The position numbers were made by a program, and so were the translations under genes. Below are positions 24,833 to 34,654 of a stretch of 53,516 bases of DNA, in pieces (within the stretch, counting starts at the first letter, position 1; each line of letters opens with the position of its first letter). The notes below the pieces were generated by a model, which was not told the DNA's origin, searched no databases, and worked only from the letters and a program-made list of their open reading frames with translations. This stretch comes from Gilichinskyi gelida (lineage in GTDB: Bacteria > Acidobacteriota > Thermoanaerobaculia > Gp7-AA8): contig JBBPII010000023.1 of the NCBI GenBank assembly GCA_038040385.1, positions 1 to 53,516 on the forward strand, in the 5' to 3' direction.

Positions 24833-25284
24833 CACTCGTCCTCGATGCCGAACCGCTCGCGGAGCAGCGCAGCGTCGGCGCGATCTTTCAACCTGACCGT
24901 GTCTTTCTTCATTCGATAGAGCGTCCTCGGACTGGCCACGGAGATCGTAAGCCCTTCGAAGGGAACCCGCGAGATTTCCAGATCATCGAAGGCAAAGGCC
25001 TCGCCCAATCGCGTCAGCAGATCGACGTGAAACGTCTGCTCGGGAGGGAAATACTGGATCGCCGGGTACTCACCGAGGAGATCGTCCGCGGTAATTTCGT
25101 CAATGGCAGGGTCATCGAATACCGAGCGGAGCGCGCGTTTCAGCCGGTCGATGTTGTCTCGTTCCGGCGCGATGAACAGATCGAGATCCTCGGTATCCAT
25201 CCCGTAGCGGCCGGCAGCATCATACCGGTGGGGCGCGCACGCGGAGCGCGGGTAGGTGCGCCCGCGCAGTTCGAGTGCATTCAC
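24832..25284 (-). CDS. Nucleotidyltransferase-like protein, probably 5'-truncated
   Basis: A 150-residue frame. RYGMDTEDLDLFIAPERDNI matches the D-x-D strand of minimal nucleotidyltransferases, followed by helices and EISRVPFEGLTISVASPRTLY and KDTVRLKDRADAALL. These are features of AbiEii-like and DUF6036-type proteins. The usual N-terminal glycine-rich helix (GG-x-A) before the D-x-D is not present; instead the first 25 residues look unrelated. The GTG start overlaps the end of the beta-helix gene. Either the gene lost its 5' end or the domain is unusually short. Confidence 0.65.
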   Translation of the reverse strand: MNALELRGRTYPRSACAPHRYDAAGRYGMDTEDLDLFIAPERDNIDRLKRALRSVFDDPAIDEITADDLLGEYPAIQYFPPEQTFHVDLLTRLGEAFAFDDLEISRVPFEGLTISVASPRTLYRMKKDTVRLKDRADAALLRERFGIEDE

Positions 25285-26477
25285 TTGACTTTGTCATTCT
25301 TCGCGCACTCGAACGGCGCGATTCCCGTGAAGTCGCCGAACACGATTGCGGTCGCGTCGCACGTCACGGAGGCGGTCCCGTTCACCGGCACGTTGTTGCC
25401 CGCGATCGACTCGAACACCGCTCCATGCAGCAGGCGAATGCCTTCTTCCGAGTTGCCGGTGATCGAAGCGCCGTTGAGTCGCACGGTGGAGGCCGAGTCG
25501 GCGGAGATCCCCGGACCGTTCGAGCCGCTGATCTCCCCGCCGGTGAGCGCGACCACCGACGAATGCGCGGCGCTGATGCCGGCGCGGAAGTCGACGCTCG
25601 CCGCGCCGTTGTTGATGAACCGGTTCGGGCCGTTCGAACGGAAGTTCGAGTTTTCGAGGACGGAGACGGCGTTGCGCTGGTTGCCTTCGAAGGTCGTGCC
25701 GAATGGCGTGCCGGCCGGCGTCGTTCCGCCGTTCACCGTCGCATGCCCGCCGAGGAGCAGCATGCCGCTCGCGGTGTTGTTCTCCACGCGGTTGATGTTG
25801 TCCATGTTCACCGCGCCGCCGTTCGTCACCACGATTCCGTTGAAGTTGTTGCGGATCACGTTCGGGCCGCCCTGCGGCGGCGTGGTCGGTCGTTGTCCGA
25901 AGATCTCCACGCGGCCGGCATCGACGCCCAGGCCCGACAGAGTGGAATTCTCGACGGTGACCCACCCGGCAATGAACGCACTGCACGCCACGCAACGCAG
26001 TCCTCCTCGCACTGTGACGGCATCCGCCGCATTGAAGCCTCCGATGGTGGCATCCGCCCCCACCAGATCGAGGGCAACGCCGTTGGTGTTCTCGACGGTG
26101 ACTGCGGTGATCGTCGCGCTGGAGTTGGTGAAGATGGCAATGGAGCTGCGGTTGGATCTGACGATGAGATTTCGCAGCGTGAGGCCCAGCGAGCTGCGGG
26201 CCTCGAGCGCGGAGACGAACGGGCCGGCGGCGACGATCGTGGCGGTCTGTCCTGCCGGCGCCTGGATGGTCAGCCGCTCGCGCTGGTTGATGAGAATGTT
26301 CTCAGTGCACGTTCCGGTGACGGTGATGGTGTGCGGGCCCTGCGGATCGAGCGCCGCCAGCGCGGCGGTGATCGACGGATAGTCGCCCGGCGTCCCTCCC
26401 GGACATCCGACGGTCACGTTCGCCGCGAATGCAGCGCACCCGAAGAGAAGAAGACACATCGACATCGTGAAGCGCAT
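25281..26477 (-). CDS. Secreted right-handed parallel beta-helix protein
   Basis: A 398-residue exported protein with signal peptide MRFTMSMCLLLFGCAAFAA. After this there are repeating short strands rich in Asn, Gly and Ser (NLIVRSNRSSIAIFTNSSAT, GPNVIRNNFNGIVVTNGGAV, ENSNFRSNGPNRFINNG), the ladder pattern of pectin-lyase-like beta-helices. No catalytic set is identifiable. Cys pairs near both ends may form disulfides. AAAGGAGG stands upstream of the ATG. It is divergent from the protease gene. Confidence 0.85.
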   Translation of the reverse strand: MRFTMSMCLLLFGCAAFAANVTVGCPGGTPGDYPSITAALAALDPQGPHTITVTGTCTENILINQRERLTIQAPAGQTATIVAAGPFVSALEARSSLGLTLRNLIVRSNRSSIAIFTNSSATITAVTVENTNGVALDLVGADATIGGFNAADAVTVRGGLRCVACSAFIAGWVTVENSTLSGLGVDAGRVEIFGQRPTTPPQGGPNVIRNNFNGIVVTNGGAVNMDNINRVENNTASGMLLLGGHATVNGGTTPAGTPFGTTFEGNQRNAVSVLENSNFRSNGPNRFINNGAASVDFRAGISAAHSSVVALTGGEISGSNGPGISADSASTVRLNGASITGNSEEGIRLLHGAVFESIAGNNVPVNGTASVTCDATAIVFGDFTGIAPFECAKNDKVK

Positions 26478-26530
26478 GGATAGACCTCCTTTGCCTAGCT
26501 CTGTAGGCGCGAAACGGGGAGGAAACGGTG

Positions 26531-26551
26531 GGCGCGCGATATATTCGCGCC
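26531..26551. promoter_or_regulatory. Imperfect palindrome next to the protease start codon
   Basis: GGCGCG and CGCGCC arms flank an AT-rich centre (GATATATT) immediately before the ATG at 26552. It could be an operator or a translational hairpin; evidence is the symmetry only. Confidence 0.3.
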
Positions 26552-29500
26552 ATGCGAAATGTCCTGCTCGCCATCCTCTTCGCCGCCCCCGCGCTGGCGG
26601 TCGACATCCACGACACGCGGCTGCTCACCCAGCCCGCCATCTCGGGCGATCGCATCGCCTTCTCGTACGCCAACGACCTCTGGGTGGCGAACCTCGACGG
26701 CACGGCCGTGCGGCGGCTGACGTCGCATCCCGGCGTGGAGGGCAACCCGCGCTTCTCGCCGGACGGCAAATGGATCGCCTTCTCCGGCGAGTACGACGGC
26801 AACGTCGACGTCTACGTCGTCGCCGCCGAGGGGGGCGTGCCGCGGCGGCTGACCTGGCACCCCGGCGCGGACATCCCGCAGGGCTTCACCGCCGACGGCG
26901 CCGCGGTGCTCTTCACCTCGCCGCGCGAGGTCTACACCGCGCGCTTCCTGCAGCTCTTCACCGTCCCAGTCACCGGCGGGATGGCCTCCAAGCTCCCCAT
27001 CCCGAACGCGGCGAAGGCGACCTACTCCCCCGACAGCTCGCGCGTTCTCTACCAGCCCATCGGCGACGCCTTCACGCAATGGAAGCGTTACCGCGGCGGG
27101 CAGGCCGCGCGGCTGATGCTGTTCGACAACAAAACATATGCGGTGACGCAGATCCCGCAGCCGGCGTCGCGCTCCAACGACACCGACCCGATGTGGATCG
27201 GCGAGCGGATCTACTTCCTCTCCGACCGCGGCGGCGAGCTCAATCTCCACAGCTTCGATCCGAAGACGAAGGACGTCCGGCAGCTCACGCGCTTCACCGA
27301 CTTTCCGATCATCAACGCGACCGCGGGCGGCGGCAAGATCATCTTCGAGCGCGCCGGGTATCTGCATACCTTCGATCCCGCGTCCGGCAAGGACGCGCGC
27401 CTCAAGATCGGCGTGGCCGCGGACCTGATCGAGACGCGCCCGCGCTTCGCCAAGGGGACAAAGTACGCGCGCAACAGCAGCCTCTCGCCGAGCGGCGCGC
27501 GCCTGGCGCTGGAGCTGCGCGGCGAGATCCTCACCGTGCCGGCGGAGAAGGGCGACGACCGCAACCTGACGAGCTCCGTCGCGGCGCACGACCGCTCGCC
27601 GGCGTGGTCGCCGGACGGGAAGTCCATCGCCTGGTTCTCCGACGAGGGCGGCGAGTACCAGCTCATGATCGGCGCTCAGGACGGCAAGGGCACGCCGCGC
27701 AAGATCGTCCTCGGCGGCGCCGGCTTCTACGCCGATCCGCGCTGGTCGCCGGACGGCAAGATGATCAGCTTCACCGACAACTCCCGCACGCTCTACGTGG
27801 CCGACGTGGCCACGGGCGCGGTGACCAAAATCTCCACCCAGCCGCTCTACAGCCCCGGCGCGTTCGACAGCACCACGCAGTCGTGGTCGCCCGACTCGAA
27901 GTGGCTGGCGTACGTCCGCCGGTCGGTGACCTACATGGGCCGCATTTATCTATATGGAGTCGAGTCGAAGGAATCGCGCCCGGTGACCGACGGCCTGAGC
28001 GACGCCGGCAGCCCGGCGTTCGATCCGAACGGCAAGTACCTCTACTTCCTCGTCTCCACCAACGCCGGGCCGGTGCAGGACTGGTTCTCCATGTCCGGCG
28101 CCGACATGCTCGCCACCAGCTCGATCTATCTCGCCGTGCTGCCGAAAGGCGTCGTCTCGCCGCTGGCAAAGGAGAGCGACGAGGAGGGCGTCAAGAAAGA
28201 GGAGCCCGAGGAGAAGAAGGATTCGAAAACCGAGCCCGCGCCCGTCGCCGTCAAGATCGATTTCGACGGACTGACACAACGCATCGTGGCCGTGCCGAAC
28301 GGCGACGCCGGCTACTCGAATCTGCAGGTCGGCAAGACGGGCGAGATCTACTACCTCAAGGCGGTGACGGGGCAGAACCGCTTCAGCGAGGAGACCGGCG
28401 ACACGCTCTATCGATACAAGCTCAAGACGCGCAAGGAGGAGTCGCTGACTGAGAAGGTCGACGACTACGAGGTCTCGCGCGACAACAAGAAAATCTATCT
28501 GCGGATGAAGGACACCTTCGTCATCGCCGAGCTCGGCGACAAGGTCGACGCCACGAAGAACAAGCTCGCCGTCGACAAGATCGAGGTGCCGGTCGATCCG
28601 CGCGCCGAGTGGAGCCAGATCTTCAACGAGGCGTGGCGCATCAACCGCGACTACTTCTACGACCCCAACATGCACGGCGTCGACTGGAAGGCGATGCGCG
28701 AAAAGTACAGCGTCTTCCTCCCCGACCTCAGCGTGCGCCAGGACCTGAACCGCGTCATGCGGTGGATGCACAGCGAACTGTCGGTCGGACACCACCGCTT
28801 GAGCGGCGGCGACAGCCTCGCCAACACCGACGCGCGTCCCGGCGGCCTCCTCGGCGCGGACTACGCCGTCGACAACGGCAGCTATCGCTTCGCCAAGGTC
28901 TACGGCGGTTTGAACTGGAACCCCAACCTGCGCGCTCCTCTCACTGAACCGGGGGTGGATGTGAAGGCCGGCGAGTATCTGCTCGCCGTCGAAGGGAAAG
29001 AGCTGCGCGCCCCCGAAGACCTCTACAGCCGCTTCGAGCGCACCGCCGGCCGCATCGTCGAGATCACCGTCGGCCCGACGGCGGATGGCAAGGGCTCGCG
29101 CAGCGTCAAAGTCGTCCCCATCGAGACGGAGACGGCGCTGCGCAACCGCGACTGGGTGGAAGGCAATCTGCGCAAAGTGACCGAGGCGACCAGCGGGCGC
29201 GTGGCATACGTCTATGTGCCGAACACCTCGACCCTCGGCCACGAGTACTTCAAGCGATACTTCTTCCCGCAGGCCGACCGCGAGGCGATCATCGTCGACG
29301 AGCGCCACAACGGCGGCGGCCAGGTCGCCGACTACTACATCGACATCCTGCGCCGCCCGTTCATCAGCAACTGGGCCATGCGCTACGGCGCCGACCTCCG
29401 CACTCCGCTCGCCGCGATCCAGGGCCCGAAGGCCATGATCATCGACGAGACCGCCGGCAGCGGCGGCGACCTCCTGCCGTGGATGTTCCGCAAGCTCTCC

Positions 29501-29806
29501 CTCGGCCCGTTGATCGGCCGCCGCACCTGGGGCGGCCTGGTCGGCATCCTCGGCTTCCCCGTCCTGATGGACGGCGGCAACATCACCGCCCCCAACCTCG
29601 CCATCTGGACCGACGAAGGGTGGATCGTGGAGAACGAAGGCGTCGCCCCCGACATCGAGGTGGAGCAAACCCCCGCCGACGTCATCGCCGGGCGGGACCC
29701 GCAGCTCGAGCGGGCCATTTCTGTCGTCATGCAGCAACTCGCCGCTCACCCACCCGCGAAGACGGCGCGGCCGGGATACCCGAAGAAGGTGGCGGCCTCG
29801 CCATAA
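26552..29806 (+). CDS. Tricorn-like protease (propeller, PDZ and S41 peptidase)
   Basis: A 1084-residue exported protein with signal peptide MRNVLLAILFAAPALA. It contains a long TolB/WD-like beta-propeller region (about 25-530; repeats such as FSPDGKWIAFSGEYDG and WSPDGKMISFTDNS), a charged Lys/Glu linker (about 540-565), a second propeller part, a helical C1 region, a PDZ domain (about 770-850) and the S41 catalytic domain. H747 (SVGHHRL), S970 (ETAGSGGDLLPW) and the Glu of VENEGVAPD (about 1027) match the positions of tricorn's catalytic His746, Ser965 and Glu1023. It is probably periplasmic and degrades peptides. Fragments of this gene occur at 23511, 35900 and 37424. Confidence 0.93.
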   Translation: MRNVLLAILFAAPALAVDIHDTRLLTQPAISGDRIAFSYANDLWVANLDGTAVRRLTSHPGVEGNPRFSPDGKWIAFSGEYDGNVDVYVVAAEGGVPRRLTWHPGADIPQGFTADGAAVLFTSPREVYTARFLQLFTVPVTGGMASKLPIPNAAKATYSPDSSRVLYQPIGDAFTQWKRYRGGQAARLMLFDNKTYAVTQIPQPASRSNDTDPMWIGERIYFLSDRGGELNLHSFDPKTKDVRQLTRFTDFPIINATAGGGKIIFERAGYLHTFDPASGKDARLKIGVAADLIETRPRFAKGTKYARNSSLSPSGARLALELRGEILTVPAEKGDDRNLTSSVAAHDRSPAWSPDGKSIAWFSDEGGEYQLMIGAQDGKGTPRKIVLGGAGFYADPRWSPDGKMISFTDNSRTLYVADVATGAVTKISTQPLYSPGAFDSTTQSWSPDSKWLAYVRRSVTYMGRIYLYGVESKESRPVTDGLSDAGSPAFDPNGKYLYFLVSTNAGPVQDWFSMSGADMLATSSIYLAVLPKGVVSPLAKESDEEGVKKEEPEEKKDSKTEPAPVAVKIDFDGLTQRIVAVPNGDAGYSNLQVGKTGEIYYLKAVTGQNRFSEETGDTLYRYKLKTRKEESLTEKVDDYEVSRDNKKIYLRMKDTFVIAELGDKVDATKNKLAVDKIEVPVDPRAEWSQIFNEAWRINRDYFYDPNMHGVDWKAMREKYSVFLPDLSVRQDLNRVMRWMHSELSVGHHRLSGGDSLANTDARPGGLLGADYAVDNGSYRFAKVYGGLNWNPNLRAPLTEPGVDVKAGEYLLAVEGKELRAPEDLYSRFERTAGRIVEITVGPTADGKGSRSVKVVPIETETALRNRDWVEGNLRKVTEATSGRVAYVYVPNTSTLGHEYFKRYFFPQADREAIIVDERHNGGGQVADYYIDILRRPFISNWAMRYGADLRTPLAAIQGPKAMIIDETAGSGGDLLPWMFRKLSLGPLIGRRTWGGLVGILGFPVLMDGGNITAPNLAIWTDEGWIVENEGVAPDIEVEQTPADVIAGRDPQLERAISVVMQQLAAHPPAKTARPGYPKKVAASP

Positions 29807-29849
29807 CGCGCGCCGCAACCCTCCCGTCCCCCTCCCGTATCATCCGCCC

Positions 29850-30734
29850 ATGCTCGAACTGCAGATCGACGGTCTGTCCAAGACCTATCCGAACGGCGTC
29901 CGTGCGCTCGACGGCGTCACCCTGACCATCCCCACCGGCATGTTCGGACTCCTCGGCCCGAACGGCGCCGGCAAGTCGACGCTGATGCGCACCCTCGCCA
30001 CGCTTCAGGAGGCGGATGCCGGCGCGGCGCGCCTCGGCAACCTCGACGTCCTTCGCCAGAAGGACGACGTCCGCAAACTCCTCGGCTACCTGCCGCAGGA
30101 GTTCGGCGTCTATCCGAAAGTCACGGCGGAGACGATGCTCAATCACTTCGCCGTGCTGAAGGGGATCACCGAGCGCCGCGCGCGGAATGAAGCGGTCGAC
30201 GCCCTGCTGCACCGCGTCAACCTCTACGACGTGCGCAAGCAGAAGCTGGGCACCTTCTCCGGCGGCATGCGGCAGCGCTTCGGCATCGCCCAGGCGCTGC
30301 TCGGCGATCCCAAACTGATCATCGTCGATGAGCCGACCGCCGGCCTCGACCCGGGCGAGCGCGTCCGCTTCCACAACCTCCTCGCCGAGATCGGCGAGAA
30401 CGTCGTGGTCATCCTCTCCACGCACATCGTCGAGGACGTCTCCGATCTCTGCAGCCGCATGGCCATCATCTCCCACGGCCGCGTGCTCATGAGCGGCGAG
30501 CCGTCCGAAGCGATCCGCGCGCTGGAGGGGAAGATCTGGCGCCGTTCGGTCCCGCGCAATGAGCTCGATGCGGTGCAGAAAAACTATCCGGTGATCTCCA
30601 CCCGGCTCTCGGCCGGAAAGACGTTCGTGCACGTTTTCAGCGACGGTAATCCGGGCGACGGATTCGAGGGCGTCGACGGCTCGCTGGAGGACGTCTACTT
30701 CTCCACGCTGCATCACGCGGAGAAGGCGGCCTGA
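29850..30734 (+). CDS. ABC transporter ATP-binding protein
   Basis: A 294-residue ATPase. Walker A is LLGPNGAGKSTLMRT, the signature is FSGGMRQRFGIAQALL and Walker B with the D loop is LIIVDEPTAGLDPG, then the switch His (STHIVEDV). A C-terminal extension of about 60 residues is typical of ABC-2 type systems. Its stop overlaps the ATG of the permease/peptidase gene (TGATG), so they act together. Confidence 0.94.
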   Translation: MLELQIDGLSKTYPNGVRALDGVTLTIPTGMFGLLGPNGAGKSTLMRTLATLQEADAGAARLGNLDVLRQKDDVRKLLGYLPQEFGVYPKVTAETMLNHFAVLKGITERRARNEAVDALLHRVNLYDVRKQKLGTFSGGMRQRFGIAQALLGDPKLIIVDEPTAGLDPGERVRFHNLLAEIGENVVVILSTHIVEDVSDLCSRMAIISHGRVLMSGEPSEAIRALEGKIWRRSVPRNELDAVQKNYPVISTRLSAGKTFVHVFSDGNPGDGFEGVDGSLEDVYFSTLHHAEKAA

Positions 30735-33700
30735 TGCTGGCCGAGATCTTCCGCTTCGAAGTCCGCTATCACCTGAAGCAGCTCGTCTTCTACGTCTGCC
30801 TGATCATTTTCTTTCTGCTGACCTTCGGCGCGGTGACCAGCGACAGCGTGCAGATCGGCGGCTCGATCGGCAACGTCAACCGCAACGCGCCGTTCGTCAT
30901 CATGCAGTTCCTGCTGGTGATGTCGGTCTTCAGCGTCTTCACCACCACGGCCTTCGTCTCCAACGCCGCGCTGCGCGACTTCGACCTCGGCACCGACGCG
31001 CTCTTCTTCTCCTCGCCGATGCGCAAGCGCCAATACCTCATCGGCCGCTTCGCCGGCTCGTTCGTGGTCTCGCTGCTGATCTACCTCGGCGTGGTCGGTG
31101 GAATCATGATCGGCAGTTTCATGCCGTGGCTGGACAAAGAGCGCATCGGTGCCTTCACAGCGACGCCGTATCTCTATTCGCTCGTCGTGCTCATCGCGCC
31201 GACCGTTCTGCTGGTCAGCGCCATCTTCTTCGCCGTCGCCGCCTTGACCCGCAGCACGATGGCCACGTACGCCAGCGCGATCGCGCTCCTGGTCGGCTAC
31301 GCCGTGGCCAACGCCATCGTCGGCAGGAGCCTGGAAAACGAGAAGCTGGCCAGCCTCTTCGATCCCTTCGCCCTGTCGACCTTCGGCCTGGCCACGCGCT
31401 ACTGGACCGTCTTCGAGAAGAACTCGCAGGTGCTCCCGCTCGAGGGCGTCTTCCTCTGGAATCGCCTGATCTGGGTGGCGGTGTCGCTGGCGATCTTCGG
31501 CTTCGCGCTGTGGCGGTTCAGGTTCGAGACGGGGCGTAAACGCCGCGGAACGCCGGCGTCCTCGCCGGCTGGACCGGCGGCGCCCCGCCGCCGCGATGAA
31601 GAAACCCGAGAGCGAGACGCTCTCGTGCCAGCCGGCGTGGACGCCGGCGCTCCTCACACCACCTCTCGCCTCACCCAGCTCCTCAGCACCGCCCGCCTCG
31701 AGCTCAAGACCGCCCTCCTCAGCGTCCCCTTCATCGTCATCCTCCTCCTCGGCATCGTGAACACCGTCGGCGGCGCGGCGTTCGCCGACTCGCTCTTCGA
31801 CACGAAGATCTATCCCGTCACCGGGCGAATGCTGCAGGTCATCGACAGCAACTTCCTCCTCTTCGCCCTGATCATCGTCACCTTCTATGCCGGCGAGATC
31901 GTCTGGCGCGAGCGGCAGCAGAAGACGAGCGAGGTGGTCGATGCCACGCCGGTCCCCAGTTCAGCTCTGTGGTTCGGCAAGCTGCTCGCGCTCTACCTGA
32001 TCGTCGTCGTTCTCCTGACGACGGCGATGCTTTCGACCATCGCCGTGCAGACGGCGAAAGGCTTTCACGACTACCAGCTCGCGCTCTACGTGAAGGGGCT
32101 GTTTCTCGAGGTGGGCCTGGCGATGCTGATGATCGCCACGCTCGCCTTCGTGCTGCAGGTGGTGACGAACAACAAGTACGTCGGCTTCCTGCTGATGCTC
32201 CTCTATTTCGTCAGTCTGGCCGTGTTGCCGGCGATGCACTTCGAGCACAACCTCTATCGCTTCGCCAACACGCCACCGTCACCGCACTCCGACATGAACG
32301 GCTTCGGCCATTTCGTCCCGCCGCTGGTCTGGTTCAACCTCTACTGGACCATCTTCTGCGGCCTGCTCCTCCTCGCCGGACATCTTCTCTGGGTGCGCGG
32401 CACGGAGAGCAGCTTCGGCAAACGACTTCGCATCGCCGGCGGGCGCTTCGGCGCCGTGCCGAAGACGGCGTTGGCGCTCCTGCTCATCGCTTTCGTCGCC
32501 ACCGGTGGCTTCATCTACTACAACACGAACGTCCTCAACCATTACCGGACGTCCGAGGATGGGGAGAAGCGGAGCGCGGAGTACGAGAAAAAGTACAAGC
32601 GCTACGAGACGATGGCGCTGCCGAAGATCACCGACGTGCAGGCCGACGTCGACCTCTATCCGGAGCGGCGCGCGTTCGACATCCGCGGCACGTACACCAT
32701 CGTCAACAAGACCGCCGCACCGATGGACACCCTGCACGTCAGCATGAATCCCGACATGACGCGCTACACCGTCAGCATTCCTGGCGCGACGGTGCAGTCG
32801 GCCGACAAGGAGCACGGCTACACCATCTACCGCCTCGCGCCGCCGCTGGCGCCCGGCGCGACGCTACCCATGCGTTTCACCGCGTCGCTCGAGCAGCATG
32901 GCTTCGTCAACGGCCAGGCGAACAATCAGATCGTCGCCAACGGCACCTTCATCAACAACTTCTCCTACTTCCCGCACCTCGGCTACCAGACCGGCGGCGA
33001 GCTGCAGGACCGCAACAAGCGGAAGAAATACGGCCTGCCGCCGGTGGTGCGCCTCCCGAGGATCGACGATCCCCGCGCGCGCAACATCAATCAGCTCGCG
33101 GCCGAATCGGATTTCCTGAATCTCGACACCACCGTCAGCACCGTCCGCGACCAGATCGCCATCGCTCCCGGCTACCTGCAGAAGGAGTGGACCGCGAACG
33201 GCCGCCGCTACTTCCGCTACAAGACCACCTCCCCCATCCTCGGCTTCTGGTCGTATCTATCGGCCCGCTACGCCGTGAAGCGCGACACCTGGACGCGCCC
33301 CGAGTGCGGGGGGAACAGCGCGCAGCCGCGTGTCATCCCGAGCCCCGTAGAGGGCGAGGGATCCCGTACTTCAAGCGCGACTGCGACATCCGACTGCACC
33401 GTCGCCATCGAGATCTACTACGACCCCAAGCACCCCTACAACGTGCAGCGGATGGTCGACGGCGTGAAGCGCTCGCTCGACTACTTCACCGCCAATTTCT
33501 CGCCGTACCAGCACAAGCAGGTGCGCATCCTGGAGTTCCCGCGCTACGCGCGTTTCGCGCAGTCGTTCCCCAACACCATCCCCTTCTCCGAGTCGATCGG
33601 CTTCATCGCCGACCTGCGCGACAAGGACGCCATCGACTACGTCTTCTACGTCACCGCGCACGAGGTGGGGCACCAGTGGTGGGCCCATCAGGTGGTCGGC

Positions 33701-34444
33701 GCGCGCGTGCAGGGCACGACGATGATCACCGAGACGATGGCGCAGTACTCGGCGCTGATGGTGATGGAGAAGGAGTACGGCCGCGACAAGATGCGTAAGT
33801 TCCTGAAGTACGAGCTGAACTCGTATCTGTCGGGACGCGGCGGCGAGCTGGTGGCCGAGGTGCCGCTGATGCTCGTGGAGGACCAGGGGTACATCCACTA
33901 TCGCAAAGGCTCCCTGGTGATGTACGCCCTGCGCGACGCCATCGGCGAAGAGAACGTGAACGCCGCGCTGCGGAAGATCATCGCCCGCTGGGCGTTCCAG
34001 GGGCCGCCGTACGTCCGGACCACCGAGGTGCTCGACGAGCTCCGCGCCGTCACCCCGCCGGAGCGGCAGTCGATGCTGCACGACCTCTTCGAGACGATCA
34101 CCCTCTACGACAACAAAGCCACCGACGTCACCACCACCCGCACCCCCGACGGCAAGTACCGCGTTCGCGTGACGGTTTCGTCCACGAAGTTCCGCGCCGA
34201 CGGAACGGGCAACGAGACCGCCGTCCCCCTCGACGACTGGATCGACATCGGCGTCCTCGCCGCCGGCGCGACGAAGAAAGCCGACGGGCGCCCGCTCATC
34301 CTCGAAAAGCGCCACATCACTTCGTCACCCGCCACCTTCGAGCTTGTCGTCGGCGAGAAGCCCGCCACGGCGGGGATCGATCCGCTGAACAAGCTGATCG
34401 ATCGAAATCCGGACGACAACGTGAAGAAGGTGGGGGGCGGGTAG
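30734..34444 (+). CDS. ABC-2 permease fused to an M1-family aminopeptidase
   Basis: A 1236-residue protein with two membrane domains (about residues 1-250 and 320-620), each with around six helices, and then a C-terminal extracytoplasmic M1 peptidase domain. The zinc site reads HEVGHQWWAHQ (H976, E977, H980), followed by the Glu of MITETMAQYSAL. The fusion is a known architecture in some bacteria. Two inserts made of repeat DNA interrupt it in frame: residues about 268-310, between the membrane halves (31547-31653), and about 865-888, before the zinc site (33331-33395). It is translationally coupled to the ABC ATPase. Substrate unknown; peptide uptake or release linked to cleavage is plausible. 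Confidence 0.9.
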   Translation: MLAEIFRFEVRYHLKQLVFYVCLIIFFLLTFGAVTSDSVQIGGSIGNVNRNAPFVIMQFLLVMSVFSVFTTTAFVSNAALRDFDLGTDALFFSSPMRKRQYLIGRFAGSFVVSLLIYLGVVGGIMIGSFMPWLDKERIGAFTATPYLYSLVVLIAPTVLLVSAIFFAVAALTRSTMATYASAIALLVGYAVANAIVGRSLENEKLASLFDPFALSTFGLATRYWTVFEKNSQVLPLEGVFLWNRLIWVAVSLAIFGFALWRFRFETGRKRRGTPASSPAGPAAPRRRDEETRERDALVPAGVDAGAPHTTSRLTQLLSTARLELKTALLSVPFIVILLLGIVNTVGGAAFADSLFDTKIYPVTGRMLQVIDSNFLLFALIIVTFYAGEIVWRERQQKTSEVVDATPVPSSALWFGKLLALYLIVVVLLTTAMLSTIAVQTAKGFHDYQLALYVKGLFLEVGLAMLMIATLAFVLQVVTNNKYVGFLLMLLYFVSLAVLPAMHFEHNLYRFANTPPSPHSDMNGFGHFVPPLVWFNLYWTIFCGLLLLAGHLLWVRGTESSFGKRLRIAGGRFGAVPKTALALLLIAFVATGGFIYYNTNVLNHYRTSEDGEKRSAEYEKKYKRYETMALPKITDVQADVDLYPERRAFDIRGTYTIVNKTAAPMDTLHVSMNPDMTRYTVSIPGATVQSADKEHGYTIYRLAPPLAPGATLPMRFTASLEQHGFVNGQANNQIVANGTFINNFSYFPHLGYQTGGELQDRNKRKKYGLPPVVRLPRIDDPRARNINQLAAESDFLNLDTTVSTVRDQIAIAPGYLQKEWTANGRRYFRYKTTSPILGFWSYLSARYAVKRDTWTRPECGGNSAQPRVIPSPVEGEGSRTSSATATSDCTVAIEIYYDPKHPYNVQRMVDGVKRSLDYFTANFSPYQHKQVRILEFPRYARFAQSFPNTIPFSESIGFIADLRDKDAIDYVFYVTAHEVGHQWWAHQVVGARVQGTTMITETMAQYSALMVMEKEYGRDKMRKFLKYELNSYLSGRGGELVAEVPLMLVEDQGYIHYRKGSLVMYALRDAIGEENVNAALRKIIARWAFQGPPYVRTTEVLDELRAVTPPERQSMLHDLFETITLYDNKATDVTTTRTPDGKYRVRVTVSSTKFRADGTGNETAVPLDDWIDIGVLAAGATKKADGRPLILEKRHITSSPATFELVVGEKPATAGIDPLNKLIDRNPDDNVKKVGGG
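31547..31653. repeat. Family 2 GC-rich inverted repeat inside the permease gene
   Basis: The left arm (31547-31572) is near-complementary to the right arm (31628-31653). The arm core is CCAGCCGGCG-(A/T)GGACGCCGGCG, the same as the repeats near 48550 and 50240. It encodes a Pro/Arg/Ala-rich linker between the two membrane domains. Confidence 0.8.
33331..33366. repeat. Family 1 repeat, half-copy (f), inside the M1 domain
   Basis: GTCATCCCGAGCCCCGTAGA and the following GGGCGAGGGATCCC match the left arm of family 1. It is translated in frame as part of an extra loop (VIPSPVEGEGS). Confidence 0.75.
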
Positions 34445-34654
34445 CTCTCTTTCGGAGCGGTCGCGGTTTTCTTCCGCAGGCCGACCGCCAACGCCGGCTC
34501 CGGCGGCGACCTCCTCGTGAACGTTCGCATCGCCGACGATCGTTCGCACGCCGAGGTGCGTGAGGAGAACGCCCATGCCTTCCGCGGAGCCCTGCAGCAC
34601 GTCGTTGAGGATGCGCACGATCTGTTCGTAGTTGCTATTGCGCGCCTGCGGGGT
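34445..34654. other. Debris between the permease fusion and the AAA ATPase gene
   Basis: No gene is visible. Bases about 34470-34520 contain two short pieces resembling the S41 part of the protease gene (TTCTTCCGCAGGCCGACCGC, then a GCCGG-CGGCGGCGACCTCCTC stretch) with the intervening sequence missing. On the minus strand, 34510-34618 reads as RILNDVLQGSAEGMGVLLTH and on, unrecognised. Confidence 0.45.

Noticed and set aside
27950..29818. 622-codon minus-strand frame opposite the protease gene
   Set aside because: An antisense shadow of the well-supported tricorn-like gene.
34325..34618. 97-codon minus-strand frame after the permease fusion
   Set aside because: Part of it is antisense to the fusion gene and the rest is unrecognised debris.
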